Shown piece after piece: positions 44,446 to 53,123 of a stretch of 64,000 nt of DNA. The stretch spans positions 45,206 to 109,205 of the forward strand of contig JACPFU010000007.1 of the NCBI GenBank assembly GCA_016182785.1. The letters are read 5' to 3'. The first letter of the stretch is position 1. The number at the start of each line of letters is the position of its first letter. The position numbers and the translations under genes are program-made. The notes below the pieces were generated by a model. That model ran no database searches. It was not told the DNA's origin and worked only from the letters and a program-made list of their open reading frames with translations. Source of the DNA: Lysobacterales bacterium. GTDB lineage: Bacteria > Pseudomonadota > Gammaproteobacteria > Xanthomonadales > Ahniellaceae.

Positions 44446-45686
44446 GGCCAGCGCACCCGCAGCGCGCGCGCGACTTCGACCGCGCTGCGCATGCCGTCCT
44501 CGTGGAAACCGAAGCCCCAGTAGGCGCCGGCGTACCAGGTGTTGCGGTGACCGCTGATCTCTCCGCGGCGCGCCTGCGCCGCGACCGAGGCGCGCGTGTA
44601 CAGCGGGTGCTGGTAGCGCAGGCGCTTGAGGATTCGCGCCGGATCGATGCGATCGGTCGCGTTCAGCGTCACGCAGAAGTTCTGCGACGCACTGAGGCCC
44701 TGCAGCTGGTTCATGTCGTAGGTGACGGTGCAGGCGTCGTCGCCGTCGTCGCGCACCAGTGCGTTCCAGGCCGCCCAGGCCTTGCGTCGGCGCGGCAGCA
44801 GGCGGGTGTCGGTATGCAGCACCACGTCGTTGGGTTGGTAGCCGATCACGCCGAGGATCTCGCGTTCGCGCTCGCTCGGGTCGGCGAGCAGGGCCAGCGC
44901 CTGGTCGCTGTGGCAGGCGAGCACGACCTGGTCATAGTCCTCGACACCGCCATCCACGCGGATGCGCACGCCCTGCGGCGCGCGCTCGATCAAGCGCACC
45001 GCGGTGCGCGTGCGCACGCGCAGGCCGGATTGCGCGAGCAACGCCTGCACGTAGCTGCACGAGCCGCCACGCAGCACGCGCCACGGCTTGCGCGCGCCGG
45101 CCACCAGCATCTGGTGGTTGGCCATGAACGCGACCAGGTACTTGGCCGGAAACTTCAGGATCTGCGCACTCGGCGAAGACCACAGCGCGCTCGCCATCGG
45201 CACCAGGTGCTCGTCGCGGAAGGCATCGCCGTAGCCATGTTCGAGCAGGTACTCGCCGAGGTCGGGGCCGTCGTCGGCGCGTTCGAGCAGGGCCGGGGCT
45301 TCGCGGTAGAAGCGCAGCAGGTCGCGCAGCATCGACCAGAAGCGCGGCGACAGCAGGTTGCGCCGCTGCACGAACAGGCGGTCGAGGCTGCTGGCGTTGT
45401 ACTCGAGCCCGCTGCGCTCGTTGCGCACGGCGAAGCTCATCGTGGTTTCCTGCGTCGCCACGCCGAGCTCGCCGAGCATGCGGAAGAAGTGCGGGTAGTG
45501 CTCCGGGTTGCAGACGATGAAGCCGGTATCGACGCGGCGCGTGGCGCCGTCCAGTTCGATGTCGTGGGTATGGGTATGGCCGCCGACGTGGTCGTTCGCC
45601 TCGAACACGGTGACTTCGTGTTCGCGCGACAGCAGCCACGCCGCGCCCAGACCGCTGATGCCGGAACCGACGATCGCGATCTTCAT
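44442..45686 (-). CDS. FAD-dependent amine-oxidase-like protein
   Basis: The 414-residue flavoprotein begins MKIAIVGSGISGLGAAWLLS, an FAD-binding Rossmann start with GxGxxG, followed by VTVFEANDHVGGHTHT, and ends with WYAGAYWGFGFHEDGMRSA. It belongs to the NAD/FAD-binding group linked with DUF1365 and CFA synthase. It may oxidise or isomerise lipid chains. The start is the ATG at 45686, overlapping the desaturase stop. Confidence 0.93.
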   Translation of the reverse strand: MKIAIVGSGISGLGAAWLLSREHEVTVFEANDHVGGHTHTHDIELDGATRRVDTGFIVCNPEHYPHFFRMLGELGVATQETTMSFAVRNERSGLEYNASSLDRLFVQRRNLLSPRFWSMLRDLLRFYREAPALLERADDGPDLGEYLLEHGYGDAFRDEHLVPMASALWSSPSAQILKFPAKYLVAFMANHQMLVAGARKPWRVLRGGSCSYVQALLAQSGLRVRTRTAVRLIERAPQGVRIRVDGGVEDYDQVVLACHSDQALALLADPSEREREILGVIGYQPNDVVLHTDTRLLPRRRKAWAAWNALVRDDGDDACTVTYDMNQLQGLSASQNFCVTLNATDRIDPARILKRLRYQHPLYTRASVAAQARRGEISGHRNTWYAGAYWGFGFHEDGMRSAVEVARALRVRWP

Positions 45687-46651
45687 CGTGCGTACTTCAG
45701 TTGCGCCGGAACCGGCTTCAGGTCCCAGACCAGGCGGCACCAGCTCATCAGCTTGAGCCCGTACCAGGTGAGGTCGTATTCCCACCAGAAAAAGCCGCAG
45801 CGCGCCGCGCCCGGGAAGTGGTGGTGGTTGTTGTGCCAGCCCTCGCCGAAGGTGATCAGCGCCAGTAGCCAGTGGTTGCGGCTTTGGTCGCGGGTGCGAT
45901 AGCGGCGCGTGCCGAAGCGGTGTGCGAAGGAGTTGATCGTGACCGTGGCGTGGAACAGGACCACGGTCGAAACGAAGAAGCCCCAGACCAGCAGCTGCGC
46001 GGCGTTGGTGCCGTACTCGGGGCGATGCTGGCCGAGCCAGCCGCCGAGCAGGAGCAGCGCGGTCGCGAGCGCGATCGGCACCAGCACGTCGAAGCGGTCG
46101 AGCAGGCGCAGCTCGGGGAACTTCATCAGGTCGGCGATCGCGGCGCGGTCGGTGCGGAAACCGGCATGGGTCAGGAACCAACCCATGTGGCTGACGAAGA
46201 ACGATTGCGTCACCGGCGAATGCACGTCGAGCGCGGTGTCGGAATGGCGATGGTGGTTGCGATGGTGCGCCGCCCACCACAACGGCCCGCGCTGCACGCT
46301 CGACGCGCCGATCAGGGCGAACAGGAACTGCAGCGGGCGCGAGGTCTTGAAGGTCTTGTGCGAGAAGTAGCGGTGATAGAACCCGGTGATCGCGAACATG
46401 CGCAGTGCGTACAGCGCGACTGCGGTCCACAGCGCGAACCAGGAAAACCCGACCCACCAGACGCCGACCAGCGCGACCACGTGCATGCCGATGAACGGGA
46501 TCACCCGCAGCCAGTCGATGCGCCCGCCCTTCGTCCCGGGGTCGGTTTCATCCGCGGTGTCGAACCAGCGCAACAGCGAGCGCAACGCGCTGCCGGGCCG
46601 GCGATCTGGCTGTGGGACAAGGGCGCTTGAAGCAGGATTCGGTGTGGACAT
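45683..46651 (-). CDS. Membrane fatty-acyl desaturase
   Basis: The 322-residue protein has the three His boxes of delta-9-type acyl-CoA/lipid desaturases: HRYFSH at 93-98, HRNHHRHSD at 130-138 and HNNHHHFP near 270, with four membrane helices. It would introduce the double bond that the downstream methyltransferases use. It is the first gene of a seven-gene operon in which every junction overlaps by ATGA. Two dyads lie just upstream. Confidence 0.95.
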   Translation of the reverse strand: MSTPNPASSALVPQPDRRPGSALRSLLRWFDTADETDPGTKGGRIDWLRVIPFIGMHVVALVGVWWVGFSWFALWTAVALYALRMFAITGFYHRYFSHKTFKTSRPLQFLFALIGASSVQRGPLWWAAHHRNHHRHSDTALDVHSPVTQSFFVSHMGWFLTHAGFRTDRAAIADLMKFPELRLLDRFDVLVPIALATALLLLGGWLGQHRPEYGTNAAQLLVWGFFVSTVVLFHATVTINSFAHRFGTRRYRTRDQSRNHWLLALITFGEGWHNNHHHFPGAARCGFFWWEYDLTWYGLKLMSWCRLVWDLKPVPAQLKYAR

Positions 46652-46659
46652 GGGCCGTC

Positions 46660-46699
46660 TTCACGCATGTGAATACGACCATTTTCACGATCGCGTGTA
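46660..46699. promoter_or_regulatory. Two related dyads before lipid operon
   Basis: TTCACGCATGTGAA (46660-46673) has perfect 5-base arms. TTCACGATCGCGTGTA (46684-46699) is a near-dyad with the same TTCACG start, 24 bases further on. They begin 9 bases before the desaturase ATG on its coding strand, the place for a repressor or activator site. Which regulator uses them is unknown; none is encoded nearby. Confidence 0.4.
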
Positions 46700-46869
46700 G
46701 GCGCGGCGTGATGGCCGCGGGTCGACGGGACGGACGTGGCCCGGTCCAGGCCGCGCCGTTGCGGCAGCCGGGGAGTCCGTTGGGTCTGGAGCCAGTGCCC
46801 TCGATCGCCGCCGGCCGTGATCGCCGCCCGCGCGACGCCCGATCCTCGTCGTCGCCGACCTGCGCCCGG

Positions 46870-47601
46870 CTACCAGGGCAGGCGCTTGCCCTTGTGCACC
46901 AGTTGGCCGTGCGGAAAGCGGGTGCGGTCGATGGTGACCAGATCGACCACGCTGCCCGCGCCTTCGTCCACTTCCATCGGCGCGGCCTGGCTGCCGAGAT
47001 CGGTCTTGACCCAGCCCGGATGCGCGGCCGCGACCGCGATGCCCTGATCGGCCAGCGACTTCGACTGGATCAGCGTGAGCATGTCGAGCCCGGCCTTCGA
47101 GGTCGCATAGCCGACGGTCATGAAGCCCGCCATGTGCGCCCAGTTGCTTTCGGCAGTGCCGATCGAGCCGAGCATCGACGAATGGTTGATCACGCGGGCA
47201 TCGTCGCTGCGCGCGAGCAGCGGCAGCATCGCCTCGGTGATCGCGTAGGGTGCGACCAGGTTCACTTCGAGCGTGCGCCGGATCCTGTCGGCGTTGGTCG
47301 GCTGCCCGTCCCACTCCAGCGCGATGCCGGCGTTGTTCACCAGCACGTCGAGCTTGCCGAAGGTCGTGTCCAGATGCTCGGCGACGCGGGCGATGTCATT
47401 GGCGTTGGTGACTTCGAGTCGCACGCTGTGCGCATCGCACCCCGCGGCCACCAGTTCCGCCGCTGCTGCACGTCCGGCGGACTCGTCGCGCGCGCTCAGC
47501 ACCACGGTGTAGCCGAGCCCACCCAACTGCCGCGCGATCTCCTTGCCGAGACCCTTGTTCGCACCCGTGACCAACGCGATCTTTCCGTTCCGGTTTGCCA
47601 T
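46870..47601 (-). CDS. Short-chain dehydrogenase/carbonyl reductase-like
   Basis: The 243-residue protein has IALVTGANKGLGKEIARQLG (cofactor loop), LVNNAG and the catalytic Ser with YATSKAG. The GANKGLG form is typical of NADPH-dependent carbonyl reductase-like SDRs. The large leftward open frame runs past the start, but the ATG at 47601 has GGGAG before it and the normal N-terminus. The substrate is unknown. It stands alone between the lipid operon and the Uma2 gene. Confidence 0.93.
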   Translation of the reverse strand: MANRNGKIALVTGANKGLGKEIARQLGGLGYTVVLSARDESAGRAAAAELVAAGCDAHSVRLEVTNANDIARVAEHLDTTFGKLDVLVNNAGIALEWDGQPTNADRIRRTLEVNLVAPYAITEAMLPLLARSDDARVINHSSMLGSIGTAESNWAHMAGFMTVGYATSKAGLDMLTLIQSKSLADQGIAVAAAHPGWVKTDLGSQAAPMEVDEGAGSVVDLVTIDRTRFPHGQLVHKGKRLPW

Positions 47602-47712
47602 GAAACGCAATCTCCCTGTCGTTGACCTGACCAGCCAGACGCCACCCGCGCATGCCCGGGCGCGCCACGAAGCCCTCATCATACGTGCTGACGCAACCGC
47701 GGAGCGGAGCGT

Positions 47713-48279
47713 ATGCTTGGGCCCATGAGCGCCGTCGTCCGACCCGTCCAGTATGAAGATCTGCTGCGTCTGCCCGAGCATGAGACGGGCGAAATCCTGA
47801 ACGGGCAACTGCACACGCAACCACGGCCGAGTTCGCGTCATGCACGCATCGAAACCGGCATCGCCAGCGGCCTGTTCGGTCCGTTCGACTTGGGCGGCGG
47901 TGGGCCGGGCGGATGGGTCATTCTGGCTGAGCCCGAGTTGCATCTCGGCCCTCACGTGATGGTGCCGGACCTCGCCGGCTGGCGTCGCGAGCGCCTCGCC
48001 GAAATTCCCGACGGCCCGATCACCGTGGTCCCCGACTGGGTCTGCGAGATCCTGTCGCCATCCACCGCGATGAAGGACCGCGCGATCAAACTGCCGCTCT
48101 ATCGCGAACTGGGCGTCTGCCACGTATGGATCGTCGACCCTGCCGCCAAGACCGTCGAAGTCCTCCGCCACGAAGGCGAACACTGGCTCCTGCTTGCCAC
48201 CCACGGCAACCAGGACGCCATGCGCGCCGCACCCTTCGACGCCGTGGCGCTGGAGCTCGGTGGGTGGTGGCGTTGGTGA
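47713..48279 (+). CDS. Uma2-family (DUF820) PDDEXK protein
   Basis: The 188-residue protein has the Uma2 pattern: EILNGQLHTQPRPSSRHARI, then VMVPDLAGWRRERL with the PD motif, PDWVCEILSPST with the following Glu, and RAIKLPLYRELGVCHVWIVD. This fold is of the restriction-endonuclease type and the family is widely expanded in bacteria without a settled function. GGAG at 47701 precedes the ATG; a second ATG at 47725 is possible. No partner gene is next to it. Confidence 0.9.
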   Translation: MLGPMSAVVRPVQYEDLLRLPEHETGEILNGQLHTQPRPSSRHARIETGIASGLFGPFDLGGGGPGGWVILAEPELHLGPHVMVPDLAGWRRERLAEIPDGPITVVPDWVCEILSPSTAMKDRAIKLPLYRELGVCHVWIVDPAAKTVEVLRHEGEHWLLLATHGNQDAMRAAPFDAVALELGGWWRW

Positions 48280-48392
48280 TCGACGAGGAACGCGCGGCCT
48301 GGGATTGATTGGTCTCGATGCCGGCGCGCACTCGCCCTTCGACATGCTTCGGGCAACCGGCTCCATGACGTCGCCGACTTCTCTGCTCTTGC

Positions 48393-50006
48393 CTACCGCA
48401 GAAACGCCGCGCCGTAGCCCGGGAGTTGCAGCGTGGATGCATCGACGTGCGCGGTGCCGATGGTTTGGATCGGTTGCGATGCGTGTGCTGCCGGCAGCGG
48501 GAATCGCTGCGGCTCGGCGCAGAGGTTGAATACGCAGAGCAGGGTCTGGTCGCCGAGGCTGCGGGTGAAGGCGAGGATGGGTTCTGCGGTGTCGAGGAAG
48601 CGGATGTCGCCTGCGCGCAGGGCGGGTTGTTGCGCGCGCCAGGCGAGGAAGCGGCGGTACTGGTTCAGGGTGGAATCGGGTTGGGATTCCTGCTTGGCGA
48701 CCGAGAGTGCGTGGTGGGCGTTGGCGAGCGGAAGCCAGGGGGTGCCGGTGCTGAAGCCGGCGTTGACACCGCCGTCCCAGGGCATCGGCGTGCGGCAGCC
48801 GTCGCGGCCCTTGAACGTGGGCCAGAACGAGATGCCGTAGGGGTCCTGCAGCAACTCGAACGGCACCTCGGCTTCGGTGAGTCCCAGTTCCTCGCCCTGG
48901 TAGACGCAGACCGAGCCGCGCAAGGAAGCGACCAGCGCGCACAGCATCGGTGCCAGTTGCGGCGGCGGGTTGGCGCCGCCCCAGCGGGTCGCGACGCGTT
49001 GCACGTCGTGGTTGCTGATCGCCCAGCACGGCCAGCCTTCGCTCATCGATGCCTCCAGCCGCGCCACCGTCTCGCGCAGGTAGCGCGCGCTGAAGTCCTC
49101 GGTCAGCAGCTCGAAGCTGTAGCCCATGTGCAGGCGTCGACCGCGGGTGTACTCGGCCATCGTCGCCAGCGAATCCTCGGACGAGATCTCGCCGAGCGCG
49201 GCCACGTCCGGATATTCGTCGAGCAGCGCGCGGATGCGTTCGAGAAAGACGAGGTTCTCGGGCTGGGTGTTGTTGTGGTGGTGGTACTGGAACGCGTACG
49301 GATTGTCCGGCGAGAAACCGCGACCGACGCGCAGCGCTGGCGGCTTGGCCGGGTTGTCGCGAAGCGCACGGTCGTGGAAGCAGAAGTTGATCGCATCGAG
49401 ACGGAAGCCGTCGACGCCGCGATCGAGCCAGAAGCGCAGGTTGTCGAGCGCCGCCTGCTGCACCTCCGGGTGATGGAAGTTCAGATCCGGCTGCGCAGTC
49501 AGGAAATTGTGCAGGTAGTACTGCCCGCGGCGCGGTTCCCACTGCCAGGCGACGCCGCCGAAGATCGACAGCCAGTTGTTCGGTGGCGAACCATCCGGCT
49601 TCGCGTCTGCCCAGACGTACCAGTCGGCCTTCGCATTGGAGCGGTTCTCGCGGCTCTGCTTGAACCATGCGTGCTCCACCGAGGTGTGGCTGAGCACCTG
49701 GTCGATCATCACCTTGAGCCCGAGTGCATGCGCCTTCGCGACCAGCGCATCGAAATCGGCGAGGGTGCCGAACAACGGATCGACGTCGCGATAGTCGGCG
49801 ATGTCGTAGCCGAAGTCGGCCATCGGTGACTTGAAGAACGGCGACACCCACAGGCCATCGACACCGAGGCTGGCGATGTAGTCGAGCTTCGCGAGGATGC
49901 CCGGCAGGTCGCCGATGCCATCGCCATTGCTGTCGAGGAAACTGCGCGGATAGACCTGGTAGATCACCGCACCGCGCCACCAGGGCGTACCCATCTGCTT
50001 GCTCAT
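48393..50006 (-). CDS. Cytosolic alpha-glucosidase, GH13
   Basis: The 537-residue enzyme has the GH13 barrel: IYQVYPRSFLDSNGDGIGDL, nucleophile D204 in DGFRLDAINF, acid/base E273 in LGEISSED and stabiliser D334 in SNHDVQR. No signal peptide is seen, so it should break down imported maltose or maltodextrins in the cytosol. The ATG at 50006 starts the family-like part. It diverges from the sugar transporter at 50155; the space between carries a LacI-type operator at 50079-50092. Confidence 0.95.
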   Translation of the reverse strand: MSKQMGTPWWRGAVIYQVYPRSFLDSNGDGIGDLPGILAKLDYIASLGVDGLWVSPFFKSPMADFGYDIADYRDVDPLFGTLADFDALVAKAHALGLKVMIDQVLSHTSVEHAWFKQSRENRSNAKADWYVWADAKPDGSPPNNWLSIFGGVAWQWEPRRGQYYLHNFLTAQPDLNFHHPEVQQAALDNLRFWLDRGVDGFRLDAINFCFHDRALRDNPAKPPALRVGRGFSPDNPYAFQYHHHNNTQPENLVFLERIRALLDEYPDVAALGEISSEDSLATMAEYTRGRRLHMGYSFELLTEDFSARYLRETVARLEASMSEGWPCWAISNHDVQRVATRWGGANPPPQLAPMLCALVASLRGSVCVYQGEELGLTEAEVPFELLQDPYGISFWPTFKGRDGCRTPMPWDGGVNAGFSTGTPWLPLANAHHALSVAKQESQPDSTLNQYRRFLAWRAQQPALRAGDIRFLDTAEPILAFTRSLGDQTLLCVFNLCAEPQRFPLPAAHASQPIQTIGTAHVDASTLQLPGYGAAFLR

Positions 50007-50078
50007 TGCCTGCGTGCCTGCGCTCGTGCGGATGCCCCGGCGGCAGTGTTGCCGAGGCTGCGTTTTCGGACCATTGCA

Positions 50079-50092
50079 TGCAAACGTATTCA
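50079..50092. promoter_or_regulatory. LacI-type operator, site 1
   Basis: TGCAAACGTATTCA is an imperfect 14-base dyad with a central CG, the form bound by LacI-family regulators; 5 of 7 base pairs of the dyad match. The same bases plus one (15 in all, TGCAAACGTATTCAT) occur again at 60115. This copy lies between the divergent alpha-glucosidase and sugar-transporter genes, so it can control both. Confidence 0.75.
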
Positions 50093-50154
50093 TCGCAACG
50101 CACGCGCGCGGCCGACTAGTTTCACCGGATTGGGAACGGGTCCGGGGAGGATCG

Positions 50155-51576
50155 ATGATCGGTGCCAGCGTACAAGTCGGCGTGTTCCTGCTGCTCACTG
50201 CGGCGGTTGCGGTCGCCACCTGGTGGAAGTGCCGCCAGGCGGTGCATTCCAGCGACACCTCGAAGGACTTCTTCCTCGCCGGCGGCGGTCTGGCCTGGCC
50301 CTATGTTGCGGGTTCGTTGCTGCTGACCAACATCAGCGCCGAGCAGATCGTCGGCATGAACGGCGCGCAGATGATGCTGGTCGCGTGGTGGGAATTCGGT
50401 GCCGCCGCGGGCCTTTTGATCCTCGCGCACGTGCTGATCCCGATGTACTACAAGTACCACTGCACCACGACCACCGAGCTGCTCGAGCGTCGCCTCAACG
50501 ACGCCGGCGTGCGCGCCACCGTCTCGGTGCTGTTCCTGCTCGGCTACATGTTCATCCTGCTGCCGGTGGTGCTGTACACCGGGTCGGTGTTCATGAAGTC
50601 GATGTTCGCGCTCGATGTGCCGATCATCGTGATCGCCGCCGCTTACGCGCTGGCCGGGCTCGCCTATGCCGCCTTCGGTGGCCTGCGCGCGATCGCGATC
50701 TCCGACACCTACAACGGCATCGGCCTGCTGGTGATGGGGCTCACCGTCACCTGGTTCGCGCTGAAGGCCGTGGGCTTTGATCTCGGCGGCATCCCGGCCG
50801 AGCGCTGGACCCTGATCGGTGCCGACGACAGCGACATCCCCTGGCATACGCTGCTGACCGGCATGCTGTTCATCCACCTGTTCTACTGGGGCACCAACCA
50901 TGTGATCGCGCAACGAGCGCTGGCCGCGAAGTCGGTGCGCGAGGCGCAGAAGGGCATCTACGCGGCCGTCGGGTTCAAGCTGCTGCTGCCGCTGATCGTG
51001 GTGTTCCCGGGCGTGATCGCGTTCAAGCTCTATGGCGACATCGGCGACCAGAGTTATGGCCGACTGGTCGCCGACGTGTTGCCGTCGTGGCTGTCCGGCG
51101 CGTTCGCGGCGATGATCTTCGGCGCGGTGCTGTCGAGCTTCAATTCCTGCCTGAACTCCGCCGCCGCCCTGTACACCTGCGACCTGCACGTGAAGTACGT
51201 GAACGCGAACGCCGACCCGGTGCGCATCGGCAACTGGGTCGCGGTTGTGTTCACGCTCGCCTCGCTGGCGATGGTGCCGCTGTACCAGCATGCACAGAGC
51301 ATCATCGACCTGCTGCAGCGCCTGAATGGGCTGTACTCGATGCCGGTGCTGGCGATCTTCATCGTCGCCGTGCTGTTCTCGCACGTCGATGGCCGCGCCG
51401 CGCGCGCCGGCCTGGTGTTCGGTGCGGCGCTCTATGCCGTGTTCACCTTCGGGTGGTCGCCGCTGCACTACATCCACCTGATGTTCATCACCCTGGTGGC
51501 GAGCATCCTGTTCATCCTGCTGCTGTCGAAGCTGCTGCAGTCGCGCCGCGCGTTGCAGCCGGCGCCGGCGCAGTAG
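50155..51576 (+). CDS. SSS-family sodium/sugar symporter
   Basis: The 473-residue protein has about 13 to 14 membrane helices and the solute:sodium symporter patterns DFFLAGGGLAWPYVAGSLL with TNISAEQIVGMNG, GGLRAIAISDTYNGIG and the sugar-type GTNHVIAQRALAAKS. It should import a glucoside such as glucose or maltose with Na+. The ATG at 50155 has GGGGAGG at good spacing. It is the first gene of a rightward operon with the MFS transporter and a GH13 lipoprotein. Confidence 0.93.
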   Translation: MIGASVQVGVFLLLTAAVAVATWWKCRQAVHSSDTSKDFFLAGGGLAWPYVAGSLLLTNISAEQIVGMNGAQMMLVAWWEFGAAAGLLILAHVLIPMYYKYHCTTTTELLERRLNDAGVRATVSVLFLLGYMFILLPVVLYTGSVFMKSMFALDVPIIVIAAAYALAGLAYAAFGGLRAIAISDTYNGIGLLVMGLTVTWFALKAVGFDLGGIPAERWTLIGADDSDIPWHTLLTGMLFIHLFYWGTNHVIAQRALAAKSVREAQKGIYAAVGFKLLLPLIVVFPGVIAFKLYGDIGDQSYGRLVADVLPSWLSGAFAAMIFGAVLSSFNSCLNSAAALYTCDLHVKYVNANADPVRIGNWVAVVFTLASLAMVPLYQHAQSIIDLLQRLNGLYSMPVLAIFIVAVLFSHVDGRAARAGLVFGAALYAVFTFGWSPLHYIHLMFITLVASILFILLLSKLLQSRRALQPAPAQ

Positions 51577-51608
51577 CATCGCCCGAGCCCGCGAATCCGG
51601 AGTTCCGA

Positions 51609-53123
51609 ATGTCCGCATCCTCTCCCGCGCTGCGCACGCGTCCCGAACTGTCGTTCTGGCAGATCTGGAACATGTGCTTCGGCTTCCTCGGCATCCAGTT
51701 CGGTTTCGCGCTGCAGAACGCGAACGTCAGCCGCATCTTCCAGACGCTCGGTGCGAGCATCGATGACATCCCGATGTTGTGGATCGCCGCACCGCTGACC
51801 GGGTTGCTGGTGCAGCCGATCATCGGCTACTGGTCGGACCGCACCTGGAATGGCCTCGGTCGGCGTCGTCCGTTCTTCCTCGCCGGTGCCTTGCTGACCT
51901 CGCTCGCGCTGTTCGCGATGCCGAACTCGCCGACGCTGTGGATGGCCGCCGGCCTGTTGTGGGTCCTGGATGCCTCGATCAATGTCTCGATGGAGCCGTT
52001 CCGCGCCTTCGTCGGCGACCAGTTGCCGCCGAAGCAGCGCGCGACCGGTTACGCGATGCAGAGTTTCTTCATCGGCGTCGGCGCGGTAGTGGCGAGTGCC
52101 TTGCCGTGGTTGCTGGCGCAGGCTGGGGTCGCCAACACGGCTGAGGCCGGCACGATCCCGGACACCGTGCGTTATGCGTTCTACGCCGGCGGCGTGGTGC
52201 TGCTCGGCGCGATCGGCTGGACCATCCTGAGCACGCGCGAATATCCGCCGGAGCAGCTGAGCGCGTTCGCCGACAGCCAGCACGCCCGCCATGCACGCGT
52301 GCCGTCGCCGACCGCGCGCCGCAACGGCGTGCTGCTGATCGCGACCGGCATCGCGCTGGTGGCCGCAATCGTGTTGCTGCAGTGGTCGCGTGACCTGTAC
52401 GTGCTGGCCGGGCTGATCGTCGCCTACGGAGCCGCGCTCGCGTTCTTCGGTGGCGGCGAGCGCCGCGGCATGGCTGCGACCATCATGGCGGATCTCAACG
52501 ACATGCCGGACGCGATGCGCCGGCTCGCGGTGGTGCAGTTCTTCTCGTGGTTCGCGCTGTTCGCGATGTGGATCTACACGACATCGGCGGTGACTTCCGT
52601 GCATTTCGGCAGCTCGGACGCGACCACCACGGCCTACAACGAAGGCGCGAACTGGGTCGGTATGTTGTTCGCCGCCTACAACGGGTTCGCTGCATTGGCC
52701 GCGATCGTGATCCCGCTGATGGTCAAGCGCCTCGGCTTGCGCCTCAGCCACCTGGTGAACCTGTGGATCGGCGCTGCCGCGCTGATCAGCTTCGCGTTCA
52801 TCCGCGATCCCGACTGGCTGATGCTGTCGATGGTCGGCATCGGGTTCGCGTGGGCCTCGATCCTGTCGCTGCCCTACGCATTGCTGTCCGATGCGCTGCC
52901 GGCCGAGAAGATGGGCGTATACATGGGCATCTTCAATTTCTTCATCGTCGTGCCGCAGCTGCTCGCGGCGAGCGTGCTCGGTGTCTTGCTCAAGACCTTC
53001 TTCGCGAACCAGCCGATCTATGCGCTGGTGATCGGCGGCGTCAGTTTCGTGATCGCCGGCCTCGCGGTGCTGCGCGTGGCCGAGCCGCAACTGCAGGTCA
53101 CGCACGCGGCGGTGGCGCCGTGA
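51609..53123 (+). CDS. MFS sugar transporter (maltose/sucrose type)
   Basis: The 504-residue protein has 12 membrane helices, starts WQIWNMCFGFLGIQFGFALQ, and carries the MFS loop motif with GYWSDRTW and GRRRPFFLAGA. The sequence is that of the glycoside/maltose transporters found with alpha-glucosidases in Xanthomonas and Caulobacter relatives. It should bring maltose or maltodextrin across the inner membrane. It follows the SSS gene by 32 bases and shares one base with the next start (TGATG). Confidence 0.92.
   Translation: MSASSPALRTRPELSFWQIWNMCFGFLGIQFGFALQNANVSRIFQTLGASIDDIPMLWIAAPLTGLLVQPIIGYWSDRTWNGLGRRRPFFLAGALLTSLALFAMPNSPTLWMAAGLLWVLDASINVSMEPFRAFVGDQLPPKQRATGYAMQSFFIGVGAVVASALPWLLAQAGVANTAEAGTIPDTVRYAFYAGGVVLLGAIGWTILSTREYPPEQLSAFADSQHARHARVPSPTARRNGVLLIATGIALVAAIVLLQWSRDLYVLAGLIVAYGAALAFFGGGERRGMAATIMADLNDMPDAMRRLAVVQFFSWFALFAMWIYTTSAVTSVHFGSSDATTTAYNEGANWVGMLFAAYNGFAALAAIVIPLMVKRLGLRLSHLVNLWIGAAALISFAFIRDPDWLMLSMVGIGFAWASILSLPYALLSDALPAEKMGVYMGIFNFFIVVPQLLAASVLGVLLKTFFANQPIYALVIGGVSFVIAGLAVLRVAEPQLQVTHAAVAP

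Noticed and set aside
46870..50103. 1077-codon leftward open frame
   Set aside because: Only the SDR part (46870-47601) is protein-like. The remainder is antisense to the Uma2 gene or an out-of-frame reading of the alpha-glucosidase gene.
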